Below, piece by piece: positions 23,900 through 30,850 of a stretch of 64,000 nt of DNA. Each line of letters opens with the position of its first letter. Positions within the stretch are counted from its first letter, which is position 1. The position numbers were made by a program, and so were the translations under genes. Below the pieces are notes generated by a model. It was not told the origin of the DNA. It worked only from the letters and a program-made list of their open reading frames with translations, and did no database searches. Source of the DNA: Phocaeicola salanitronis DSM 18170 (GTDB taxonomy: Bacteria > Bacteroidota > Bacteroidia > Bacteroidales > Bacteroidaceae); the NCBI RefSeq assembly GCF_000190575.1, contig NC_015164.1:3806001-3870000 (forward strand). The letters are read 5' to 3'.

Positions 23900-25371
23900 A
23901 GTATGATGTAATTGTGATAGGAGGCGGGCTTGGCGGGCTGGAGTGCGGATATATCTTGGCTCGTGCGGGCAAGTCGGTGTTGGTATTGGAACAGGGAAGG
24001 CAAATTGGAGGATGCCTTCAGAGTTATCGGAGGAATGGATTAGAATTTGACACCGGATTCCATTATGTGGGAGGATTGGGCGAAGGGCAGCCTTTGCATC
24101 GTGTGTTCCGCTATTTGGGATTGGATTCGCTTCCTTGGTTCCGGATGGATGAGGAGTTCGACCGCATTACCGTGTCCGGATGCGAGTACGCTTTGGCGCA
24201 AGGTTATGATAATTTTGCTATCCGGTTGGCAGAGGACTTCCCGAAAGAAAAGAATGCTTTAAAACAATACGCCTCGTTGTTACATGAAACCGAATGCCGT
24301 CAATTGGACGGATTAAATCCGGAATGTCAGGAAGATGATTTTGCCTCGTCTTTATGTGAGGCCAACGCTTACCAATATTTATGCCAATCGTTTCGGGATA
24401 CCGGTTTGATTGATGCCGTAAGCGGCGCTTCGCTTAAAATGGAGTTGCGGAAAGCCTCATTGCCCTTGTTTACTTTTTTGCATGGCAATAGCGGGTATAT
24501 AGGGAGCAGTTGGCGGCTGAAAGGAAGCGGCTCAATGTTGCCCGATACGCTGGCGGAAGGCATTCGCAAGCAGGGAGGAGAGATAAAATGTCGTGCCGAG
24601 GCGGAAGAATTGATTGGAAAAGGAGGACGGATTGTCCGTGTCCGGTGCGCGGACGGCGATGAATATGAAGGAGATGTCTTTATCGGTGCGGTTCATCCTG
24701 CCTCTGTATGCCGGATGATAAGGCAAGAAGGAGGAATGAAGCCGTCTTACCGGAACCGTATCTTCAGGCAAATGAATACGTTCGGAGCATTCACCGTTTC
24801 TTTGGTGTTGAAACCCGGTAAAATCCCGTATTTTAATTACAACCGTTATGTGTATCGGAATGCGGATGTTTGGTCTTCAGTCTCTACGGGTGGAATAGAC
24901 CGGGTCATGATTAGTTGTAAAGTGCCCGAAAGCGGCTCTTATGCACAGCAGATTGATTTGCTTGCCCCGTTTTTGTGGGAAGAATGCCTGCCTTGGGCAC
25001 AAACGGAAGTAGGAAGACGAGGTGAGGATTATTTGCTTTGGAAAGAAAGAATTGCCGATGCATGTTTGGCATTGGCTGAAACGGTTATGCCGGGATTGAG
25101 AGATGCGGTGGTGCGGCGTTATATAAGCACGCCGCTTACGTATGCCGGTTACCTGCACGCTCCGGAAGGTTCGGCGTATGGCATTCGTAAGGATGCCGAA
25201 GCTACATTGGAAGTGCTGTTGTCTCCGCATACACCGATATCTAACCTGTATCTGACGGGACAAAGCTTGATGATGCATGGTGTGCAGGGGGTAACTCAAA
25301 CCGCATTGTTTACGTGTGCCGGAATTTTAGGAAGAGACTGGATATGGAAACATATTGTAGAAGAAAAGTGA
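23896..25371 (+). CDS. RetSat/CrtI-like FAD-dependent oxidoreductase
   Basis: The protein has 491 residues. The N-terminal dinucleotide-binding motif is VIVIGGGLGGLECGYILARA with a downstream Glu (LVLEQ), followed by GGCLQSYRRNGLEFDTGFHY. The C-terminal ISNLYLTGQSLMMHGVQGVT is the second FAD contact typical of phytoene desaturases and all-trans-retinol 13,14-saturases. Such enzymes remove or add double bonds in conjugated polyenes. No signal peptide is seen; the enzyme may associate with the membrane. It overlaps the previous gene by 4 nt, which ties it to the acyl-chain assembly line. It could adjust unsaturation of the chain, replacing the missing enoyl reductase; direction and substrate are not evident from sequence. 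Confidence 0.82.
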   Translation: MKYDVIVIGGGLGGLECGYILARAGKSVLVLEQGRQIGGCLQSYRRNGLEFDTGFHYVGGLGEGQPLHRVFRYLGLDSLPWFRMDEEFDRITVSGCEYALAQGYDNFAIRLAEDFPKEKNALKQYASLLHETECRQLDGLNPECQEDDFASSLCEANAYQYLCQSFRDTGLIDAVSGASLKMELRKASLPLFTFLHGNSGYIGSSWRLKGSGSMLPDTLAEGIRKQGGEIKCRAEAEELIGKGGRIVRVRCADGDEYEGDVFIGAVHPASVCRMIRQEGGMKPSYRNRIFRQMNTFGAFTVSLVLKPGKIPYFNYNRYVYRNADVWSSVSTGGIDRVMISCKVPESGSYAQQIDLLAPFLWEECLPWAQTEVGRRGEDYLLWKERIADACLALAETVMPGLRDAVVRRYISTPLTYAGYLHAPEGSAYGIRKDAEATLEVLLSPHTPISNLYLTGQSLMMHGVQGVTQTALFTCAGILGRDWIWKHIVEEK

Positions 25372-25397
25372 TTATATAATATATGGAGTAAAGTTGT

Positions 25398-26141
25398 ATG
25401 GAGAAAGAAAAGAGAATGTATGCATTGGTGACCGGAGGAAGCCGGGGTATCGGAAGGGCTGTTTGTATCCGGTTGGCACAGATGGGCTTTCGCGTGTTGG
25501 TTAATTGCGTAAGCCGTGTCTCCGAAGCGGAAGAAACGCTCCGCTTGATCCGGGAAGCCGGGTCGGACGGTGAAATTTTGCAGTTTGATGTAAGTGACAG
25601 GGCTCAGACGGCTAAGATACTGGATGCATGGAAAGACAATCATCCGGAGGATTATATTCAGGTGCTGGTGAACAATGCGGGCATTCGTCGTGATAATATC
25701 TTGGCTTTGATGCCCGCCGAAGATTGGGATAAAGTGTTGGAAATTGCTTTAGGCGGCTTCTATAATGTGACCCAGCCTTTGCTCCAGCCGATGATGTTCC
25801 ATAGATGGGGACGGATTATCACCTTGGCGAGCGTGAGCGGACTGAAAGGAATGCCCGGTCAGGCTAACTATTCGGCGGCAAAAGGCGGAGTGATAGCCGC
25901 TACAAAGGCTTTGGCGCAAGAGGTGGCACGGAAAGGTGTGACCGTGAATGCGGTAGCGCCCGGTTTTATCCGTACGGACATGACGGACGGTTTGAACGAA
26001 GCGGAGTTGGTAAAAGACATTCCGGCTCGCCGTTTTGGAACTCCCGAAGAAGTGGCGGCTTTGGTCGGCTTTCTGGTATCTCCCGAAGCCGGATACATTA
26101 CAGGTGAGGTTATATCAGTAAATGGAGGGCTTTATACCTGA
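25398..26141 (+). CDS. 3-oxoacyl-ACP reductase (FabG-like SDR)
   Basis: The protein has 247 residues, a classical short-chain dehydrogenase. NADPH-binding TGGSRGIG is at residues 12-19 and NNAG at 92-95. The catalytic residues are S145 (ITLASVSG), Y158 and K162 (YSAAK). The C-terminal ITGEVISVNGGLY is the usual FabG ending. It reduces the 3-ketoacyl-ACP made by the KS. It lies 26 nt after the oxidoreductase gene within the same operon. A second start at 25416 (MYALVTGG) is possible; the ATG at 25398 is kept because it adds only a short Lys/Glu-rich head. Confidence 0.9.
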   Translation: MEKEKRMYALVTGGSRGIGRAVCIRLAQMGFRVLVNCVSRVSEAEETLRLIREAGSDGEILQFDVSDRAQTAKILDAWKDNHPEDYIQVLVNNAGIRRDNILALMPAEDWDKVLEIALGGFYNVTQPLLQPMMFHRWGRIITLASVSGLKGMPGQANYSAAKGGVIAATKALAQEVARKGVTVNAVAPGFIRTDMTDGLNEAELVKDIPARRFGTPEEVAALVGFLVSPEAGYITGEVISVNGGLYT

Positions 26142-26172
26142 CTTTCGGCTCATGTTATCATTTTAATTAGGT

Positions 26173-27159
26173 ATGGAAAAGGGAAATGTAAAATCCACTT
26201 ATAAGTCGAATGATACGGAGGAGTGGCTTGACAAAGTTTGGACACGCCCCATCGGTTATTGTTGGGCGTTGTTCTTTAAGCGTTTGCATATTCATCCGAA
26301 CACGGTGACAATCTTGTCTATGATTATAGGCGCCGGTTCCGCTTTCTTTTTTGCGCATGGCTCATACCGGACGGAAGGGACGGAAGGATTGCTGCTCAAC
26401 ATTGTGGCTGTTCTGATGTTGGCGTGGGCGAATTTTTATGATAGTGCAGACGGGCAGTTGGCTCGGATGACAGGGCAAAAGACACGCTTGGGACGCATAC
26501 TTGACGGGGCTGCCAGCGAAGTATGGTTTATTCCCATTTACTTGGCATTGGTGTATCGGTTTTATATGCACCATGCGTTGGAATTCCAATGGTTGGGTAT
26601 TGAAGACACTACGCGGAATACTTGGATAGCGGTTTCTGTATTATTGATAGCGGTATTGTATTCGGGTTTCGGATGCCATAGCCGCCAGTGTGGAATTGCC
26701 GACTATTACCGCCAGATTCATCTCTTCTTTTTGAAGGGAGAAGCCGGGAGCGAGCTTGACAATTCCGCGCAACAACGGAAACTTTATGAGGAAACTCCAT
26801 GGAAAGGGAACTTTCTATGGAAGGCGTTTTTGAAGACATACGTTAACTATACGGCAACGCAAGAAAAGCAGACTCCGGAGTTCCAGCGGCTGATGAGGGT
26901 GTTGCGTGAGAAATACGGCGCAACGGAAAATATCCCTCAGCCGTTTCGTGACAAGTTCCGAAGTTTGTCTTTGCCCTTGATGAAATGGACGAACATCCTT
27001 ACATTCAATACGCGTGCCATCGTGCTTTATGCCGTTTGCTTGCTGGATTTGCCTTGGCTTTATTTTGTATTCGAAATTGTCATTATGTCTGGAATCTGCA
27101 GCTACATGAAACGGAAGCATGAGGGCTTTTGCAGGGAGTTGATATCAAGTATTCAATAG
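26173..27159 (+). CDS. CDP-alcohol phosphatidyltransferase-like membrane protein, altered motif
   Basis: The protein has 328 residues with several membrane segments (about 46-62, 75-90, 115-130, 145-160 and 280-310). The family motif DxxDGxxAR-x8-GxxxDxxxD is recognisable from D90 (YDSADGQLAR, then GRILDGAASE), with D90, D93 and D111 in place. The fourth position, the aspartate viewed as the catalytic base, is S115. Members transfer a phosphoalcohol from a CDP-linked donor to make phospholipids or related polar lipids. Its place in the operon suggests head-group attachment for a lipid carrying the chain made upstream. The missing aspartate means that transfer activity cannot be assumed. A long hydrophilic loop (about 170-245) is also unusual. 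Confidence 0.75.
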   Translation: MEKGNVKSTYKSNDTEEWLDKVWTRPIGYCWALFFKRLHIHPNTVTILSMIIGAGSAFFFAHGSYRTEGTEGLLLNIVAVLMLAWANFYDSADGQLARMTGQKTRLGRILDGAASEVWFIPIYLALVYRFYMHHALEFQWLGIEDTTRNTWIAVSVLLIAVLYSGFGCHSRQCGIADYYRQIHLFFLKGEAGSELDNSAQQRKLYEETPWKGNFLWKAFLKTYVNYTATQEKQTPEFQRLMRVLREKYGATENIPQPFRDKFRSLSLPLMKWTNILTFNTRAIVLYAVCLLDLPWLYFVFEIVIMSGICSYMKRKHEGFCRELISSIQ

Positions 27160-27175
27160 ATATAGAGTTGCTGAC

Positions 27176-29734
27176 ATGAAGTTTGGAATAAGAAAGAGAA
27201 TGGTTTGTTTTATGCTTGCCTGTTGCATGGCAATGGCCGTTTGCGGGCAGGTCTCACACATAAAAGGTATGGTGATTGATTCCATTGACGGAGGGCCTTT
27301 GCCATACGCTTCCGTATTGTGGAAAGGTTCCGATAAGGGGACCATAACGGATGAAAACGGTAAATTCTCTTTATCTGTTTCAGGAAAGAATGTCGTGTTG
27401 GAAATCTCATTTTTAGGCTACGAGCCCAAGCAGGTGAAGGTCGCTTCTGGAAAGACGGAAAACCTGCGCATTGCTCTTGCTCCTTCTAATATCGTGTTGA
27501 ATGAGATTGTTGTCAAGCCCGGACGGGAAAGATACCGTAGGAGAGACAATCCGGCGGTGCGTTTCGTGAAGCAGGTCATTGAGCGGAGGGAAGGCAATGC
27601 CCCGCGTAATCACGATTATTATAGTTATGACCAATATGAGAAGGTGGTTTTTGCGATGAACGAATTTCAGCCGAAGGAGAAGAAGAACGGTAAGTTCAAC
27701 TTTGTGAAGGATTTTATCGATACGCTGGAGATAGGGACTACCATTTTGCCTGTATCAGAGAAGGAACGGGTGGAAAAGGTCTATTACCGTAATTCACCCC
27801 GCTCGGAGAAACGGTTGGTGAAGGGAAGCAAGTCGTCGGGGGTGGATGAGATTTTCTCACGCGACGGGATTCAGCAGTTTCTGGATGAGGCTTTTCAGGA
27901 GGTTGATATTTTCCAGAATAACATTCCTTTGTTCTTGCAACGCTTTGTAAGTCCGCTTTCTGCCATAGGTCCGGGTTTTTATAAATATTACTTGCTTGAT
28001 ACGCTTGAGGTGGCGGGCAAGCCTTGTGTCGATTTAGGCTTCGTGCCTTTCAATTCCGAATCGTTCGGATTTACCGGACATTTGTTCGTTGCGCTGGATT
28101 CCACTTATTTTGTGAAACGGGTCATTCTGAATGTGGCGAAAGACATTAATCTGAACTTTGTGTCGGGCATGACGATTGAACAGACCTTTGAGCGCACTCC
28201 CGATAATACCCGTTTGTTGACAAAGGATGATATACGGGTGAATTTTAAGTTGAGTGAAAAGTCGAAAGGCATGTATGCCCAGCGGTTGATTTTGTATGAT
28301 AATCATTCTTTTCTTCCTCCCTCCGGACAAGAAGCCCGTATCTTTGAGGAAAGCGCGCCGGTTATCACCCAACAGGAGGCTTATAACCGGAAAGAAGATT
28401 TCTGGGAAGCCAACCGACCGGAACTTGCCCGGAAGAAGAATCCCAATTCGGTAGAAAAATTGATGGCACGTTTCCGTTCTGTCCCTCTGTTTTATATAAC
28501 GGAGAAAGTCGTGACGACATTGGTCTCGGGGTATATCCCTACGAATAAAGACCCGCGTAAGAATAAGTTCGACTTAGGTCCGATGAACAGTACCATTAAC
28601 GGAAATGCAATTGAAGGAGCGCGCTTCCGGGTAGGGGGAGGTACTACGCCGGTGCTCAACAAGCATTGGTTCTTGGAGGGATATATGGCATACGGTACAC
28701 GCGACCATAAGTTGAAGTATGACGGCTTGGTGGAATATTCTTTCACTCCACGTTCCACTTATCGGCTGGAGTATCCCATTCATTCGCTTCGTTTCGAATA
28801 TATGTACGACATCAATAAGCTGGGGCAGAATTACATGTATACCAGTAAGGATAATGTGATGCTGGCTATCCGGCGGAAGAAAGATACGCGTGCTACGTAT
28901 TTGCGGCGTGCCGAACTTACTTATACCCGTGAGCATTACAACGGCTTTTCTTATGGATTGGTCTTGCGTAATTTCCGGGAATATGCTACCCCATACGCTC
29001 CATTCAACCGTTTCGGGGCAGATGGCAATGTGGTTCCGGTGAGCCATTATGACATGACAGAGCTTGAGGTTAAGTTGCGCTACGGAAAGGACGAGAAATT
29101 CTACCAGACCCGTACGCAGCGTGTGCCGATAACCTATGATGCATTGATTTTCAACCTGAGCCATGTCATGGCAAAGAAAGGCTTGCTGGGCTCTTCTTAT
29201 ACTTACCAGCGCACGGATATCGGCATGCAGAAGCGCTTTTGGTTTTCGGCGTTCGGCTATCTGGATGTTATATTGAAGGCTGGGAAAATATGGAACAAGG
29301 TGCCTTATCCTTTGTTGATTTTGCCCAATGCCAATCTTACTTATACCATTCAGGCGGAGACTTACACCAATATGAATGCCATGGAGTTTATCAACGATGA
29401 ATATGCTTCGTGGGATATTACCTATTATATGAACGGGAACTTATTCAACCGCATTCCGCTGATAAAGAAATTAAAGTGGCGTGAAGTGTTTTGCTTCCGC
29501 GGCTTATGGGGACATCTGACCGACAAGAACAATCCGGCTTATGGTGGCGAAGGGCTGTATCAATTCCCGTCGGAGACTTCGGCGTTGGGGCGCACGCCTT
29601 ATATGGAGGCAAGTGTAGGCATTGAGAATATCTTCAAGTTTTTGCGCATCGATTATGTCTGGCGTCTGAATTATCGTAGCAATCCGGATATCCAGAAGAG
29701 CGGAATCCGGTGTACCATGCGTTTGTCTTTTTGA
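27176..29734 (+). CDS. DUF5686 outer-membrane protein with carboxypeptidase-like regulatory domain
   Basis: The protein has 852 residues. The signal peptide (MVCFMLACCMAMAVCGQ) is followed by a carboxypeptidase D regulatory-like beta domain at about 26-105 (IKGMVIDSIDGGPLPYASVL; GTITDENGKFSLSV). The DUF5686 region from about 120 onward has many aromatic, alternating strands (FYKYYLLDTLEVAGKP, YSFTPRSTYRLEYPIHSL) and ends in RCTMRLSF, a typical C-terminal Phe of an outer-membrane barrel. The function of DUF5686 is unknown. It is the ninth gene, 16 nt after the CDP-alcohol transferase-like gene, and may place or export the operon product at the outer membrane; that is inference. Confidence 0.8.
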   Translation: MKFGIRKRMVCFMLACCMAMAVCGQVSHIKGMVIDSIDGGPLPYASVLWKGSDKGTITDENGKFSLSVSGKNVVLEISFLGYEPKQVKVASGKTENLRIALAPSNIVLNEIVVKPGRERYRRRDNPAVRFVKQVIERREGNAPRNHDYYSYDQYEKVVFAMNEFQPKEKKNGKFNFVKDFIDTLEIGTTILPVSEKERVEKVYYRNSPRSEKRLVKGSKSSGVDEIFSRDGIQQFLDEAFQEVDIFQNNIPLFLQRFVSPLSAIGPGFYKYYLLDTLEVAGKPCVDLGFVPFNSESFGFTGHLFVALDSTYFVKRVILNVAKDINLNFVSGMTIEQTFERTPDNTRLLTKDDIRVNFKLSEKSKGMYAQRLILYDNHSFLPPSGQEARIFEESAPVITQQEAYNRKEDFWEANRPELARKKNPNSVEKLMARFRSVPLFYITEKVVTTLVSGYIPTNKDPRKNKFDLGPMNSTINGNAIEGARFRVGGGTTPVLNKHWFLEGYMAYGTRDHKLKYDGLVEYSFTPRSTYRLEYPIHSLRFEYMYDINKLGQNYMYTSKDNVMLAIRRKKDTRATYLRRAELTYTREHYNGFSYGLVLRNFREYATPYAPFNRFGADGNVVPVSHYDMTELEVKLRYGKDEKFYQTRTQRVPITYDALIFNLSHVMAKKGLLGSSYTYQRTDIGMQKRFWFSAFGYLDVILKAGKIWNKVPYPLLILPNANLTYTIQAETYTNMNAMEFINDEYASWDITYYMNGNLFNRIPLIKKLKWREVFCFRGLWGHLTDKNNPAYGGEGLYQFPSETSALGRTPYMEASVGIENIFKFLRIDYVWRLNYRSNPDIQKSGIRCTMRLSF

Positions 29735-29830
29735 CGTTTTCTTTATTCGAAGAAATTACCGGATTGTAATTTTGGGGGCAGACATCTTCTTTTTACGTCT
29801 TTCGTACCGGGGATATATGTCGTACTGTTT

Positions 29831-29858
29831 CCCTATCATAAATAGGGAAGTCCCTATT
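29831..29858 (+). promoter_or_regulatory. Triple CCCTAT/ATAGGG/CCCTAT site
   Basis: CCCTAT (29831-29836), ATAGGG (within 29841-29848) and TCCCTATT (29851-29858) alternate in orientation. The right pair forms AATAGGGA-AG-TCCCTATT, an 8-2-8 dyad 20 nt upstream of the -33 element at 29878, a good place for an activator or repressor. Confidence 0.5.
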
Positions 29859-29877
29859 GGCGTTTGGGGACATTCTG

Positions 29878-29908
29878 TTGCGAGGGGATTTTTACTCTTC
29901 TATTTTTG
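29878..29908 (+). promoter_or_regulatory. Promoter of the His/Arg-rich protein gene
   Basis: TTG at 29878-29880 and TATTTTTG at 29901-29908 are 20 nt apart. The ATG follows 27 nt later. Confidence 0.7.
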
Positions 29909-29935
29909 TATCAGGAAACTTAAACCGCAACGATT

Positions 29936-30754
29936 ATGAGAACAAACAGATTTTTGATGGGAATGATGTTAGCCCTTTGCCTGCAGGCGGTTCCGGCTAT
30001 GGCTTCCGCTTTGGGTGACATCCGGGTGAATGCCCGCTTCCTTACCGACCGCATGGCGTTTGAACTGAACTTGACGCAGACCCAATACAATGATTTGTAT
30101 GAGGTCAACTATGATTTTTTCCATGGGATTGACCCGTATGTAGCGGCTATGGCACGGCAGGAGGCGTATGCGTTGGATGCATATTATCGCTATTTGGACG
30201 AACGGAACGATGACTTGCGCTGGATTCTTTCGAATGCCGAGTATGTGCGCTTTATGGCGTTGGAGTATTTCTTCCGTCCGGTGTATGCATTAAACCGTGT
30301 GTGTTATCTTCGTATTTATAAGGTGTATCCCAACCGGACTTTCTTCTATTTCGGGCGTCCGGTGCATTACCTTACGTATTGTGGCGGGCATAGCCGGCAC
30401 CATTGTGGCGGACGGAGCTTTTATCGGGCGCGTCATCCGAAAGTGTACCGGCATCCGGTCTATCAGGGGAACTTCCATAGCCGGCCGGATTTCCGGAGGC
30501 ATGATTTTACGCCGGGACATTCCCCGAAAAAGCCAGGCGGTTATCACTCAGCCTCGGCACGTCCTCCGCGTCCGCAAGCAAGACCGGGAAAGCCCGGACA
30601 TAAGCCGGATAAGCATCCGGTGGCAAAACCTTCCCGCCCGAACAGGAAACCGCAGGTGCATCCTTCCCGTTCGGACAAGAAGCCGCAAGCCCGTCCGCGC
30701 CCGAACCGAAGTGCCTCGAAAGAAAGGGGGGAAAGAAATTTGCGTAGAATGTGA
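29936..30754 (+). CDS. Hypothetical secreted protein with His/Arg/Pro-rich tail
   Basis: The protein has 272 residues. A signal peptide (FLMGMMLALCLQAVPAMASA) precedes a folded part of about 120 residues rich in aromatic and acidic residues (NARFLTDRMAFELNLTQTQY; YDFFHGIDPYVAAMARQEAY), with a helix-rich look. The last 120 residues are low complexity and strongly basic, with Cys/His clusters (YCGGHSRHHCGG) and then KPGHKPDKHP-like Pro/Lys/Arg repeats. I know no named function; similar exported proteins occur in Bacteroides. The tail could bind metals, nucleic acids or anionic polymers, or be disordered. It has its own promoter with a dyad upstream, and its 3' end carries the promoter of the next gene. 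Confidence 0.7.
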   Translation: MRTNRFLMGMMLALCLQAVPAMASALGDIRVNARFLTDRMAFELNLTQTQYNDLYEVNYDFFHGIDPYVAAMARQEAYALDAYYRYLDERNDDLRWILSNAEYVRFMALEYFFRPVYALNRVCYLRIYKVYPNRTFFYFGRPVHYLTYCGGHSRHHCGGRSFYRARHPKVYRHPVYQGNFHSRPDFRRHDFTPGHSPKKPGGYHSASARPPRPQARPGKPGHKPDKHPVAKPSRPNRKPQVHPSRSDKKPQARPRPNRSASKERGERNLRRM

Positions 30755-30770
30755 AGATGATGTATCTTTG
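30739..30770 (+). promoter_or_regulatory. Promoter of the AsmA/GT51 fusion gene
   Basis: TTTG at 30739-30742 and TATCTTTG at 30763-30770 are exactly 20 nt apart. The -33 element lies inside the last codons of the upstream gene. Confidence 0.8.
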
Positions 30771-30787
30771 GCGCAGGTGTTTTTAGG

Positions 30788-30835
30788 GCACACAGGATTT
30801 CTAAGAACTCGTGCAGGTCTTGGCATCCTGTGTGC
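30788..30835 (+). other. Leader hairpin ahead of the GT51 gene
   Basis: GCACACAGGAT (30788-30798) and ATCCTGTGTGC (30825-30835) are perfect 11-nt complements around a 26-nt loop. The hairpin begins about 10 nt after the expected transcript start and ends 15 nt before the ATG. With no T run it is unlikely to be a terminator. It could stabilise the mRNA or hide the ribosome site. Confidence 0.65.
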
Positions 30836-30850
30836 GATGTGAGAAGTAGA

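Noticed and set aside
20429..29734. Flexirubin or aryl polyene cluster
   Set aside because: The ammonia lyase, adenylation enzyme, second KS/chain-length factor, MMPL exporter and LolA-type genes expected for those clusters are absent, so the name would overstate the similarity.
30830..30850. GTG start for the AsmA/GT51 gene
   Set aside because: It lies in the 3' arm of the leader hairpin, and the ATG at 30851 directly precedes the membrane anchor.
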